Shown piece after piece: positions 1 through 8,386 of a DNA stretch of 64,000 nt. Source of the stretch: Nocardia testacea NBRC 100365. Its GTDB lineage: Bacteria > Actinomycetota > Actinomycetes > Mycobacteriales > Mycobacteriaceae. The notes under the pieces are model-generated. The model saw only the letters and a list, made by a program, of their open reading frames with translations, searched no databases and was not told where the DNA came from. The translations under genes were made by a program, and so were the position numbers. Every line of letters begins with the position of its first letter. The first letter of the stretch is position 1. The stretch lies in the NCBI RefSeq assembly GCF_000308775.1, contig NZ_BAGJ01000274.1:116964-180963 (forward strand), written 5' to 3'.

Positions 1-604
1 GATAGGCCAGCGGCGGCCCGCCGCCCGGGTCGTCACGGGTGAACACCACTCGCGAGAGGTATTCGAGGTTGACCTGGTGGCAGATCCCGGTGTCCGGAGG
101 TACCACGGAGAAGCCCTCGAACGCCTGCTGCGCCCACCGCAGTAGTTGGTAGCGCTCCATATTGCGGGTGAACTCCAACTCCGCGTTGATCGCGGACGCG
201 TCCGGGCGGGCGAAGACGTCGGCGATCACCGAATGGTCGATGACCAACTCGGTCGGGATCAGCGGGTTGATCCGGCCCGGGTCGCCGCCGAGTGAGGTCA
301 TCGCGTCTCGCATGGCGACCAGATCCACCACACACGGCACCCCGGTGAAGTCCTGCATCAATACCCGCGCCGGTGTGAACGCGATTTCGGTAGTACCGAC
401 TGCGGCCGGATCCCACGCGGCGAGGGCACGTACCTGTTCGGCGGTGACCAGGTGCCCGTCCTCGCGGCGGGCAAGGTTTTCCAGCAGCACTTTGAGGCTG
501 TAGGGCAGCCGGTGCGCGGTCGGGATACGGTCGAGCCGGTAGATGGTGAACTCCCGGTCCCCCGCCGTCCACACGTCGCGGGCCCCGAAGCTGTTGCCGC
601 TCAT
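1..604 (-). CDS. acnA: Aconitate hydratase A, N-terminal part (cut by window start)
   Basis: Aconitase interconverts citrate and isocitrate in the TCA cycle with a labile [4Fe-4S] cluster. About 201 codons are visible; the rest, including the cluster cysteines, lies beyond the window. AcnA/IRP1-type landmarks are LPYSLKVLLENL (residues 33-44), VLMQDFTGVP (81-90) and ELVIDHSV (119-126). The ATG at 604 overlaps the TGA of the upstream 60-residue gene (TGATG), so translation is probably coupled. It sits at the end of a leftward run with transaldolase and ferredoxin-reductase genes, which is not the usual aconitase context in actinobacteria, so I infer a second, stress-related aconitase. Family assignment is firm; the paralogue idea is inference. 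Confidence 0.93.
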   Translation of the reverse strand, partial: MSGNSFGARDVWTAGDREFTIYRLDRIPTAHRLPYSLKVLLENLARREDGHLVTAEQVRALAAWDPAAVGTTEIAFTPARVLMQDFTGVPCVVDLVAMRDAMTSLGGDPGRINPLIPTELVIDHSVIADVFARPDASAINAELEFTRNMERYQLLRWAQQAFEGFSVVPPDTGICHQVNLEYLSRVVFTRDDPGGGPPLAY

Positions 605-786
605 CACTGCGGCCCGTCGCCGGAGCCGATGTGCGCATCGGCCCGGTCGATCGTGTGGAGCGCCGGTGTGATGTCGTCGCACATCGCTCGGTCGACGTTT
701 CCGAAGGCCTCGCGCACCTTCGTAGCGAGAACCCGGCGATGCGCGAGGATCGGTGTGGTAGCAAACGGATGCAGCGATTCGGTCAT
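604..786 (-). CDS. Small protein of 60 residues, coupled to acnA
   Basis: A 60-residue hydrophilic protein with no membrane segment and no cysteine pairs. The start ATG at 786 has a good Shine-Dalgarno (AGGAGG) nine bases upstream, and its stop overlaps the acnA start, which argues that it is translated. The mid-part (TPILAHRRVLATKVREAF) is probably helical. It loosely recalls short Nocardia DUF6307-type proteins, but I cannot confirm this. Function unknown; a role tied to aconitase or to the same stress response is inferred only from coupling. Confidence 0.6.
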   Translation of the reverse strand: MTESLHPFATTPILAHRRVLATKVREAFGNVDRAMCDDITPALHTIDRADAHIGSGDGPQ

Positions 787-938
787 GTGATGCGCCTCCT
801 GATCAGGTGCGACCGGCCATCAGGCCGGTGCGCCGACAACGTGGCCCACTGATTTCACTGTATGCCCATCCACCCGAGTGGTAACGGCGCGAGCGCCATC
901 CGCAGCCACCGTCGATCCGCCGTGCCGGCTCGATCGAC

Positions 939-1217
939 TCAGCCGAGTCTGCGACGCAACTCGTCGGGGTAGTCGCGGTAGGCGGCGGCGACTTCGTCGA
1001 GGTAGACCACGGCGGGGAAATCGGTAACCGGTTGATGATCGGCCAGGAACCGTGCAGTGTGTTCGACGATGCGCCGCTCGTCGCCTGGATCGAGGCCCAG
1101 TTCGGTCAGCACGTCGGGATCGACGACGAACTCCGATTCCACGGTGTCGCCGCCGTCGCCGATGCGGACGCGATATTCGTGATCGATGACCAACTCGACA
1201 CTCAGCTGTTCGGGCAT
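939..1217 (-). CDS. Hypothetical 92-residue acidic protein
   Basis: This gene starts five bases after the stop of the ferredoxin-reductase gene, so it is the third gene of the transaldolase-reductase operon. The N-terminal half is predicted beta-rich (LSVELVIDHEYRVRIGDGG) and the C-terminal half helical, with a net negative charge and no cysteine. I do not recognise the family. There is no clear Shine-Dalgarno beyond the close spacing, so translation may be coupled to the upstream gene. The gap of about 150 bases to the next gene could hold a further promoter, but none is obvious. Confidence 0.6.
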   Translation of the reverse strand: MPEQLSVELVIDHEYRVRIGDGGDTVESEFVVDPDVLTELGLDPGDERRIVEHTARFLADHQPVTDFPAVVYLDEVAAAYRDYPDELRRRLG

Positions 1218-1222
1218 GCGTT

Positions 1223-2524
1223 TCAGTGCTCCGTATCGGTGACGGGTGACGGGTGTGTCGCGGCTGGTGGGATCCTCACCGGGGGTGCCGTGAGGTCGGC
1301 CAGCGGCACGCTGGGGTCGGCGAGCCGGTCGAGATCGAGCGGGGTGCGGTCGCGGATGAGCTGGTTGATCGGGTCGGTGACGTCCCAGGTGTTGACGTTC
1401 ATCCCGGCCAGCACGCGCCCCTCGCGCACCCAGAACGCGATGAACTCGAGCCGATCGACCTCACCGCGTACGACGACCCGATCGCTGCTACCGGGCGGGA
1501 CGTACCCGGTGTATTCCATACTCAGCTCGTACTGGTCGGTGTAGAAGTACGGCAGCCGTTGATAGGAAGCGGGCCGGCCGAGGATAGCGTCGGCGACGGT
1601 GGCGGGCTGGTTCAGGGCGTTGGCCCAGTGCTCTACCCGCACCCTGGCCCCCAGCAGCGGATGCTCGGCACGAGCGATGTCACCGGCGGCGTAGACGGCG
1701 GGATCGCTGCTGCACAGCGAGGCATCGACCAGGACACCGTCGTCGACGGCGAGACCGGCGCGGGCGGCGAGCGCAGCGTCGGGGACAGCGCCGACCGCAA
1801 TGAGGACGGCATCGGCGTCGATCTGGGTGCCGTCGTCGAGCCGCAGCCCCACCACGGTGCCTTTGTGGGTGAGGATTTCGGTCGGGGACCGGCGGGTACG
1901 CAGGTCGACGCCGTGGCTGCGGTGCAGCTCAGCGAACACCTGCCCCATCTGCGGCCCCAGCACGCCGGTCAGGGGCACCGGTGCGCGGGCCACGCCGGTG
2001 ACCGCAACCCCGGCCGCGACCGCGGCGGCGGCGACCTCGAGCCCGATCCAACCGCCGCCGACGATCGCGATCGACGACGCGGTCGCCAAGGTGGCGCGCA
2101 GCCGGTCGCTGTCGTCGACGCTGCGCAGATACAGCACGCCGTCGGCGTCGGCGCCGGGTAGCGGCAACCGCCGCGGGGTGACGCCGGTGCACAGCACCAG
2201 CCGGTCATAACCCAGCCGGTGCCCATCATCGAACACGACCTGGCGGGCGTGTGAGTCGATGTCGGTGACAGCGTTACCGGGGCGCAGGTCGATGTCGTGG
2301 CGGGTGTAGTAGTCGGGTTCGTGCACGTCGATGCTGTCGCGGCCAGTCTTGCCCTGTAGGTAGTCCTTCGACAGCGGCGGCCGCTCGTAGGGGCGATGGG
2401 TTTCGTTGCCGGCCAGGATGACGGCCCCCTCGAACCCGCCCTCACGCAATGCTTGTGCGGTTTTCGCGCCGGCCAGACCGGCCCCGGCGATCACGACTGT
2501 TCCGACTGCAGCCATGGTGGTCAC
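1223..2524 (-). CDS. FAD-dependent ferredoxin/rubredoxin-type reductase
   Basis: This flavoprotein would pass electrons from NAD(P)H to a ferredoxin, for a P450 or other Fe-S acceptor. It shows two Rossmann motifs (GAGLAG near residue 14 and GGGWIG near 156), the RPYERPPLSKDYLQG segment (44-58) typical of putidaredoxin/rhodocoxin reductases, and the FAD-binding AAGDIA near 280. At 433 residues it is slightly longer than the usual 400-420. The GTG at 2524 overlaps the transaldolase stop by four bases (GTGA); an ATG nine bases downstream is an alternative. The 7Fe ferredoxin at 6380 is a plausible partner in the same block, but this pairing is inferred. Confidence 0.9.
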   Translation of the reverse strand: MTTMAAVGTVVIAGAGLAGAKTAQALREGGFEGAVILAGNETHRPYERPPLSKDYLQGKTGRDSIDVHEPDYYTRHDIDLRPGNAVTDIDSHARQVVFDDGHRLGYDRLVLCTGVTPRRLPLPGADADGVLYLRSVDDSDRLRATLATASSIAIVGGGWIGLEVAAAAVAAGVAVTGVARAPVPLTGVLGPQMGQVFAELHRSHGVDLRTRRSPTEILTHKGTVVGLRLDDGTQIDADAVLIAVGAVPDAALAARAGLAVDDGVLVDASLCSSDPAVYAAGDIARAEHPLLGARVRVEHWANALNQPATVADAILGRPASYQRLPYFYTDQYELSMEYTGYVPPGSSDRVVVRGEVDRLEFIAFWVREGRVLAGMNVNTWDVTDPINQLIRDRTPLDLDRLADPSVPLADLTAPPVRIPPAATHPSPVTDTEH

Positions 2525-3630
2525 CGCCTGGACCCGGCGAGGGCGACCGACAGTTCACCGGAGAGATGGTCCCAGGCGTCGTCGAATTTTGCGACCCCGT
2601 CGGTTTCGAGGGTGGCCACGACGTCGTCGTAGTCGATGCCGAGCGCGGTCAGTTGCTCAAGGATTTGGTGCGCCTGTGGGTAGGTGCCGTGGATGCTGTC
2701 ACGCGGGATATGGGCGTGGTCGGCGACCGCGTGCAGGGTGGCCTCGGGCATGGTGTTCACCACCCCGGGTGCGACGAGGTCGGTGACGTAGCGGGTGTCG
2801 TCGTAACACAGGTTCTTCACCCCGGTCGACGCCCACAACGGTCGTTGCGGGCGGGCCCCCGCGCCCGCCAGTGCCCGCCAGCGCTCGCCCTCGTGGTACT
2901 GCTCGTAGAGCCGATACGCCAGTCGTGCGTTGGCGATCGCCGCGCTCCCGTGCAAGGCCGCGGCCGCGTCGGTGCCGATTTTGTCGAGCCTGTGGTCGAC
3001 CTCGGTATCCACGCGGGAGACGAAAAAAGACGCCACCGAATGGATTCGGGAGACGTCGTGGCCGTTCGCGCGAGCTTGTTCGAGCCCGTCGAGGAATGCG
3101 TCGATCACCTGCCGGTAGCGGTGCAGAGAGAACATGAGGGTGACGTTGATGTCGATTCCCTCGGCAAGGCAGGCGGTGATCGCTGGTAGTCCTTGTTTGG
3201 CGGCGGGGATCTTGACCAGCAGATTGGGCCGATCCACCAGCCACCACAGCGCCTTGGCTTCGGCGACGGTGCGGTCGGTGTCGTGCGCCCACCGGGGGTC
3301 GACCTCGATCGACACCCGACCGTCCACCCCGTCGGTGGCGTCGAAGACCGGGCGCAGCACATCACACGCCCACCGCACGTCGTAGGCGGTCAACTCCCGT
3401 AGCGCCGCCTCGACATCGACCCGGCGCAGCGTGAGACGACCGATCTGGCCGGTATAGGCGTCGCTGCCGGTGATGGCCTTGGCGAAGATGGCCGGGTTGG
3501 TGGTCACCCCCGTCACATGCCGGTCGGCGACCAGGCGGGCCAAGCTGCCCTCGATCAGCCGCCCGCGGTTGAGGTCATCGAGCCAGATCGATACCCCGGC
3601 CTGGGTCAATGCGGTCAAAGGGTCGGACAT
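2521..3630 (-). CDS. tal: Transaldolase
   Basis: Transaldolase transfers a dihydroxyacetone unit between sugar phosphates in the non-oxidative pentose phosphate pathway. The protein is 369 residues, as usual for actinobacterial Tal. The active-site lysine lies in LLVKIPAAKQG, and the N-terminal IWLDDLNRGRL and GVTTNPAIF motifs are intact. The frame stays open far upstream, but an AAGGAG six bases before the ATG at 3630 fixes the start. It overlaps the reductase gene downstream (GTGA), giving a tal-reductase-small protein operon. Tal is normally beside transketolase and zwf, so this copy away from them is probably a paralogue recruited to redox stress (inference). Confidence 0.92.
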   Translation of the reverse strand: MSDPLTALTQAGVSIWLDDLNRGRLIEGSLARLVADRHVTGVTTNPAIFAKAITGSDAYTGQIGRLTLRRVDVEAALRELTAYDVRWACDVLRPVFDATDGVDGRVSIEVDPRWAHDTDRTVAEAKALWWLVDRPNLLVKIPAAKQGLPAITACLAEGIDINVTLMFSLHRYRQVIDAFLDGLEQARANGHDVSRIHSVASFFVSRVDTEVDHRLDKIGTDAAAALHGSAAIANARLAYRLYEQYHEGERWRALAGAGARPQRPLWASTGVKNLCYDDTRYVTDLVAPGVVNTMPEATLHAVADHAHIPRDSIHGTYPQAHQILEQLTALGIDYDDVVATLETDGVAKFDDAWDHLSGELSVALAGSRR

Positions 3631-3956
3631 GAGCATCTCCTTCCATGCGTTTGGCGAGTGCAGCCGTTTACCAGGTGTCGAGTTCGGCGCCCGACCGAGC
3701 ATTTCGGTGCCGGCAAACCAGTTCCGACTCTGGGCACGAGGGCGGCGACCTCGGCGTGGATGGCCCCGAGTTCGGCGGTTGGAGCCCGGGGGTCTGGACT
3801 CGGATCCGCAGCGCGCAGGACACCTCGGTGTCGCCTCGACGTGGTCGAGGGCCAGGCCGCAGGCGAGTGACGCCACCCCGGAGAAGCCGGACCGGCCTGC
3901 GGTGATGCTGGAAGATGGCGATCGATGCGATGCCGGACGGGAAGCGAGGAGCGGTG
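3631..3956. other. Intergenic region between divergent tal and cupin genes
   Basis: About 326 bases separate the divergently read transaldolase and cupin genes, so promoters for both should be here. I saw no copy of the TTTATACA palindrome found elsewhere in this block, no convincing -35/-10 pair and no RNA gene. Open frames here have no family resemblance. Confidence 0.4.
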
Positions 3957-4283
3957 ATGGAGAAGTTCTCGGTGGAAGCGATGGCACGAGAACTGCTGCA
4001 GCGGGCGAACGCGGTCCCCGCGCGGCGGGCGGCGGCCACGATGTATGGCGGGCATGAGCATCGGCTGCGACAGACCGTGGTCGCGTTGGCTGCCGGCGCC
4101 GCGCTGGGCGAGCACGAGAATCCGGGCGAGGCGACGCTGTTGGTGCTGCACGGCCGGGTCCAGCTACACACTGCAGGCGCCTCGTGGGCGGGCCGTCACG
4201 GTGACCTGCTGATAGTCCCGCAGGCCCGCCACAGCCTCGAAGCGATCGACGATGCCGTGGTGCTGCTGACAGTCGCCAAATAG
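3957..4283 (+). CDS. Single-domain cupin protein
   Basis: A 108-residue cupin-fold protein with a double-stranded beta-helix pattern. The segment LGEHENPGEATLLVLHGRVQL carries the HxNPGE and GxV features of cupin motif 1, and GDLLIVPQARHSLEAIDD matches motif 2 with its late histidine. It may bind a metal or a small ligand. The ATG at 3957 follows a GAGGAG; the GTG three bases before it is an alternative. Related small cupins occur beside stress genes, and another cupin domain occurs in the DUF2249 gene at 8924. The exact role is unknown. Confidence 0.75.
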   Translation: MEKFSVEAMARELLQRANAVPARRAAATMYGGHEHRLRQTVVALAAGAALGEHENPGEATLLVLHGRVQLHTAGASWAGRHGDLLIVPQARHSLEAIDDAVVLLTVAK

Positions 4284-4378
4284 CCGGGACGGGGACGGGC
4301 GCACTGTCGACCTCGGTCAGGGCCCGGCGGTGCCGGGAGTCGATGGTAGGCGCTGCAGTGTCCGGCGGCCCCGGCGCT

Positions 4379-6154
4379 CTAGTCGGCATCGGACTCATCG
4401 GCCCGGTTCGATGGATCGGTGCCGTCCGCCTCAGCCGCGGTAACCGTGGCGCGGCCGGCGGCACCCCAGCCGGCGTGGGATTCGGCGCGCATCCGCTCCA
4501 CCATGTGTGGGTAATGCAATTCGAATGCGGGCCGCTCCGAACGGATGCGGGGTAGTTCGTAGAAGTTGTGCCGTGGTGGCGGGCAGGTCGTCGCCCATTC
4601 CAGGGAGTTGCCGTATCCCCAGGGGTCGTCCACGGTGACGACTTGACCGTATCGATAGCTTTTGAACACGTTCCATACGAAGGTGATCATCGAGAACCCG
4701 AGAACGAACGACCCGAGGGTGGATACCGTATTGAGGATCGTGAAACCGTCGGCGGGCAGGTAGTCGGCGTAGCGCCGCGGCATGCCTTCGGCGCCGAGCC
4801 AGTGCTGCACCAGGAATGTCGCGTGAAAGCCGAGGAAGGTGGTCCAGAAGTGCAGGCGGCCCAGGCGTTCGTCGAGGAAGCGGCCGGTGAATTTCGGGAA
4901 CCAGAAGTAGATGCCGGCGAAGGTGGCGAACACGATGGTGCCGAACAGCACGTAATGGAAGTGCGCGACGACGAAGTAGCTGTCGTGCACATGCCAGTCC
5001 AGGGGTGGGCTGGCCAGGATCACCCCGGACAGGCCGCCGAACAGAAACGTGGTGATGAACCCCAGCGACCACAGCATGGGTGTTTCGAACGTCAATTGCC
5101 CCTTCCACATGGTGCCGATCCAGTTGAAGAACTTCACCCCGGTCGGTACCGCGATCAGAAACGACATCAGGGAGAAGAACGGCAGCAGCACCGCGCCGGT
5201 GGCGAACATGTGGTGCGCCCACACCGCCGACGACAATGCCGCGATACCGAGAGTCGCGAACACCAGTGCGGTGTAGCCGAAGACAGGTTTTCGGCTGAAC
5301 ACCGGCAAGATCTCGGTGATGATCCCGAAGAACGGGATCGCGACGATGTAGACCTCGGGATGGCCGAAGAACCAGAACAGATGCTGGTAGAGGATCGGGC
5401 CGCCGGTAGCGGGGTCGTAGATGTGCCCGCCGAGGTGCCGATCCACCTCCAGGGCCATCAAGGCGGCGGTCAGGATCGGGAACGCCAGCAACACGAGAAA
5501 GCTCGTCACCAGAATATTCCAGGTGAAGATCGGCATCCGGAACATCGTCATCCCGGGTGCCCGCAGGCACACCACGGTGGTGACCATGTTCACCGCGCCC
5601 AGGATGGTGCCCACGCCGGATAATCCCACCCCCATGATCCACAGGTCGGCACCGACGCCGGGGGAATGGATGGCCGAGCTCAACGGTATGTATGCCGTCC
5701 ACCCGAAATCGGCGGCACCGCCGGGGGTGACGAATCCCGCGGTCGCGATCGTCGCGCCGAACAGATACAGCCAGTAACTGAGCGCATTCAGCCGTGGAAA
5801 CGCCACGTCGGGGGCGCCGATCTGCAGTGGCAGTACGCAGTTGGCGAATCCGAACACGATCGGGGTCGCATAGAACAGCAGCATGAGTGTGCCGTGCATG
5901 GTGAACAACTGGTTGTACTGCTCGTTGGACAGGAACTGCAGGCCCGGCCGCGCCAGCTCGGTGCGCATCAGCAGCGCCATCAACCCGCCGATCAGGAAGA
6001 ACGATATCGCGGTGAAGATGTACATGACGCCGAGAAGTTTCGGGTCGGTGGTGGTGACGATCTTCCGGATCGCCGCGCCCTGGGGGCCCATCCGCGCGGG
6101 GAACGGGCGCTCGGCCTCGACGGCGGGCATGGTGTGCCCCGGTGCTGCAGACAA
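4379..6154 (-). CDS. ctaD: Cytochrome c oxidase subunit I (aa3 type), stand-alone copy
   Basis: This is the haem- and copper-bearing core subunit of the aa3 terminal oxidase in the cytoplasmic membrane. The haem ligands and the CuB histidine/tyrosine region (FWFFGHPEVYIVAIPFFG), the HHMFATG loop and the HVHDSYFVVAHFHYVLFG helix are all present, with about 12 membrane helices. No subunit II, III or assembly gene is nearby, so it presumably replaces the housekeeping subunit I in an existing complex. A TTG at 6154 preceded by GAGAGGGG is the likely start; an ATG at 6130 is the alternative. It is divergent from the ferredoxin operon, and the palindrome at 6345 lies in the shared promoter region. 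Confidence 0.94.
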   Translation of the reverse strand: MSAAPGHTMPAVEAERPFPARMGPQGAAIRKIVTTTDPKLLGVMYIFTAISFFLIGGLMALLMRTELARPGLQFLSNEQYNQLFTMHGTLMLLFYATPIVFGFANCVLPLQIGAPDVAFPRLNALSYWLYLFGATIATAGFVTPGGAADFGWTAYIPLSSAIHSPGVGADLWIMGVGLSGVGTILGAVNMVTTVVCLRAPGMTMFRMPIFTWNILVTSFLVLLAFPILTAALMALEVDRHLGGHIYDPATGGPILYQHLFWFFGHPEVYIVAIPFFGIITEILPVFSRKPVFGYTALVFATLGIAALSSAVWAHHMFATGAVLLPFFSLMSFLIAVPTGVKFFNWIGTMWKGQLTFETPMLWSLGFITTFLFGGLSGVILASPPLDWHVHDSYFVVAHFHYVLFGTIVFATFAGIYFWFPKFTGRFLDERLGRLHFWTTFLGFHATFLVQHWLGAEGMPRRYADYLPADGFTILNTVSTLGSFVLGFSMITFVWNVFKSYRYGQVVTVDDPWGYGNSLEWATTCPPPRHNFYELPRIRSERPAFELHYPHMVERMRAESHAGWGAAGRATVTAAEADGTDPSNRADESDAD

Positions 6155-6344
6155 CGGTGAATCCCCTCTCGGTTCGACATCCTCGACGGGTACACATGGC
6201 GGGTGGCGGACCCGGCCGTCACAGCATCGGGATCAGCCGACCCCTCGCCGCATGCGGCGGCGAGTGAGACACCGCGGTGAGACAACCGGTCCCTGTGTTG
6301 ATGGTCGGCACCGAGAGATCCGGTGGGGTAGGTCACCCGCCGCT

Positions 6345-6374
6345 TAGTTTATACAAGATTTCGATGTATAAATA
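6345..6374. promoter_or_regulatory. Palindromic operator upstream of the ferredoxin-regulator operon
   Basis: Perfect arms TTTATACA (6348-6355) and TGTATAAA (6365-6372) flank a nine-base spacer, with TAG extending the left arm. The site ends five bases before the ferredoxin ATG and abuts its Shine-Dalgarno, so a bound repressor would block the promoter. A second site with the same 25-base arm span lies at 9549. The likely binder is the SufR-like regulator of this operon (inference). Confidence 0.75.
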
Positions 6375-6379
6375 GAGGT

Positions 6380-6730
6380 ATGGCGTATGTGATCGGCGAG
6401 CCCTGTGTGGACGTGATGGACCGGGCGTGTGTGGAGGAATGCCCGGTCGATTGCATCTACGAGGGCGGCCGGTCGTTGTACATCCACCCCGACGAGTGCG
6501 TGGACTGCGGAGCGTGTGTACCGGTGTGCCCGGTGGATGCGATCTACTACGAGCAGGACCTTCCCGCCGAACTCGAGCCCTATCTCGACGACAACGCCGC
6601 CTTCTTCACCGAAACCCTGCCCGGACGCGACCAACCGCTCGGATTTCCCGGCGGCGCAGCGAAACTCGGCCCGGTTGGGGTCGATACTCCGCTGGTCACC
6701 GCGCTGCCGACACGGAGTAGCCAGCCATGA
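6380..6730 (+). CDS. fdxA: 7Fe ferredoxin ([3Fe-4S][4Fe-4S])
   Basis: A small soluble electron carrier. Cysteines at residues 9, 17, 21 and 25 and the second set C40-x2-C43-x2-C46-x3-C50-P fit the FdxA-type seven-iron ferredoxin, in which one cluster has three ligands. The 116-residue length, with an extra C-terminal tail, is typical of actinobacteria. In mycobacteria fdxA responds to hypoxia and NO, which suits the setting here. The start codon follows an AGAGG directly behind the palindromic operator, and the stop overlaps the regulator start (ATGA). Electron partners could be the reductase at 1223 (inference). Confidence 0.93.
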   Translation: MAYVIGEPCVDVMDRACVEECPVDCIYEGGRSLYIHPDECVDCGACVPVCPVDAIYYEQDLPAELEPYLDDNAAFFTETLPGRDQPLGFPGGAAKLGPVGVDTPLVTALPTRSSQP

Positions 6731-7461
6731 CACGCGAAAAAGCATCCGCCACCACACTGCCGCGCTCCCGTGCCACGCCGACCGGAGCCGGTGGTGGGCG
6801 TCGCGGCGACGTGCTCGCGGCATTGCGCGGTTCCCATGATGCGTTGAGCATCGTCGATATCGCCACGCAGCTGCGGCTGCACCCGAATACGGTGCGCTTC
6901 CATCTCGAGGCGCTGGTCGAGGCCGGGCAAGCCGAGCGGGTCGAACCCCCGCGCACCGGGCCGGGGCGCCCGCCGCAGATGTTCCGCGCTCATCGTGGGA
7001 TGGACCCGGCCGGGCCACGTAACTACCGACTGCTCGCCGAGATCCTCACCGCTGGGCTGGCCGCCGACCCCGACCCGTCGGCCCGCGCCGCCGAGGCCGG
7101 GCGACGCTGGGGCCGCGAGATGGCCCGCGACATGGACACCGCGTCGCCGACCGCCGAGCAGGCGGTGGATGAACTGGTGCGGGTGCTCGACGAGATCGGC
7201 TTCGATCCCGAACCCGACACCGACGATGATCAGCCGAAGATCCGGTTGCAGCACTGCCCGTTCCTTGACCTGGCCGAAACTCGTGCGAGCGTGGTATGCC
7301 CGATCCATCTGGGCTTGATGCAGGGGGTGCTCGAAGGCCGGGCTGCACCGGTCGCCGTGCAACGGCTCGACCCGTTCGTCACCCCCGACCTGTGCCTGGC
7401 TCACCTCACCACGACCAGCACCGCCACGCCCGCGCAGGCACCGACCGGATCCGCGGCATGA
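6727..7461 (+). CDS. SufR-like (COG2345) winged-helix regulator with cysteine cluster
   Basis: A 244-residue transcription factor. The N-terminal winged helix (around residues 30-85, SIVDIATQLRLHPNTVRFHL) is followed by a helical region and a C-terminal CPF...VCPIHLGLMQG segment. Cysteines at 177, 191 and 223 (C-x13-C-x31-C) match the Fe-S ligand region of SufR/COG2345 regulators. Such proteins sense Fe-S, NO or redox state through a [4Fe-4S] cluster; cluster binding here is inference. It overlaps the ferredoxin gene upstream and the membrane-protein gene downstream, so all three are one operon, autoregulated if it binds the palindrome at 6345. Two sites in the window suggest a small local regulon. 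Confidence 0.85.
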   Translation: MTREKASATTLPRSRATPTGAGGGRRGDVLAALRGSHDALSIVDIATQLRLHPNTVRFHLEALVEAGQAERVEPPRTGPGRPPQMFRAHRGMDPAGPRNYRLLAEILTAGLAADPDPSARAAEAGRRWGREMARDMDTASPTAEQAVDELVRVLDEIGFDPEPDTDDDQPKIRLQHCPFLDLAETRASVVCPIHLGLMQGVLEGRAAPVAVQRLDPFVTPDLCLAHLTTTSTATPAQAPTGSAA

Positions 7462-7892
7462 CCACCGCCGGGGCCGTTGTCACCGCGGTCGGTTTCTGCT
7501 GGCTCGGCATGGTGCTGGCGATCTCGTTCCTGGAGGCGCCGCTGAAATTCCGGGCGCCCGGCGTCACCGTGCCGATCGGGCTCGGAATCGGACGGCTGGT
7601 GTTCCGCGCCCTCAACGGCATCGAAATCGTTTTCGCGGCAGCGATTCTCGTCGCTATCGTCATCGACCCGCCCGCTACGGGCACCATGACCGCGCTGATC
7701 GTGGCTATTGCGGCGCTGCTCGTGCAGCTCACGTTGGTCCGGCCGCGGCTGACCCGCCGCAGCAATGCCGTGCTCGCCGGCCACGACGCGCCCCGATCGC
7801 GCGGCCACTACGAGTACGTGGTGCTGGAAATCCTGAAAATAGCCGCACTTCTCGTCGGCGCCACCCTGCTACTGGCCCACAGCGTGTCATGA
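7458..7892 (+). CDS. Small membrane protein, four helices
   Basis: A 144-residue protein with four predicted membrane helices (about residues 4-24, 45-66, 76-94, 122-142) and a basic cytoplasmic loop (RPRLTRRSN). The ATG overlaps the regulator stop (ATGA), placing it last in the ferredoxin-regulator operon. It recalls DUF4149-like or DoxX-like small redox-associated membrane proteins, but I see no conserved haem or metal ligand set. Function unknown; co-expression with a ferredoxin and an Fe-S-type sensor suggests a membrane redox or stress role. Confidence 0.75.
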   Translation: MTTAGAVVTAVGFCWLGMVLAISFLEAPLKFRAPGVTVPIGLGIGRLVFRALNGIEIVFAAAILVAIVIDPPATGTMTALIVAIAALLVQLTLVRPRLTRRSNAVLAGHDAPRSRGHYEYVVLEILKIAALLVGATLLLAHSVS

Positions 7893-8038
7893 ACAACTCC
7901 CGGACCGCAGCCGGTCCCGCAGGAAAGACGCACCAGCCGTCCCCAGCGCGGCGGCCGCACCACGGTTCACCTTCACACACACCCGGGAGGAATCGACCGA
8001 CAGAACAATCCAGCGACACAGCAGAGGAGGAGTAGCAG

Positions 8039-8386
8039 ATGAGCGATCCCGTTTATCCCGCCGCGACCCACGACGTCGGCGCGCGGCGCCGCGAATTGGC
8101 CCCCGACATCCATCAGGCGTTCGACGAATTCAGCCGGCAGGTGTTCGCCGACGGGGCGCTGCCGCAAAAGACCAAGCAGCTCATCGCCGTCGCGGTCGCG
8201 CACGTCACCCAATGCCCGTATTGCATCGCCGGCCACACGAGGCTCGCGCACCATGCCGGTGCCGGCGACGCCGAGATCATGGAAGCGATCTGGGTGGCCG
8301 CCGAGATGCGTGCCGGTGGCGCGTTCGCGCACTCCACCATCGCCCTGCACACCCTCGCCGGATACGACCATGACCACGCCGGCTGA
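8039..8386 (+). CDS. AhpD-like carboxymuconolactone decarboxylase family protein
   Basis: A 115-residue all-helical protein with the family's redox motif CPYCIAGHTRLAHHAGA (CxxC plus nearby histidine). Members of this kind act as alkylhydroperoxidases or disulfide partners in peroxide and nitrosative stress. The start is well defined by GAGGAGGAG upstream of the ATG. It overlaps the universal stress protein gene by 17 bases, so the two form an operon. The gap of about 150 bases after the membrane-protein gene leaves room for its own promoter. Enzymatic activity is not shown by sequence alone. Confidence 0.88.
   Translation: MSDPVYPAATHDVGARRRELAPDIHQAFDEFSRQVFADGALPQKTKQLIAVAVAHVTQCPYCIAGHTRLAHHAGAGDAEIMEAIWVAAEMRAGGAFAHSTIALHTLAGYDHDHAG

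Noticed and set aside
2521..4464. Long 647-codon reading of the transaldolase frame.
   Set aside because: The first 280 codons lack family resemblance and overlap the divergent cupin gene; a strong Shine-Dalgarno fixes the start at 3630.
4568..5623. Long open frame antisense to ctaD.
   Set aside because: A GC-driven shadow of the well-conserved oxidase subunit; composition is repetitive and without family resemblance.
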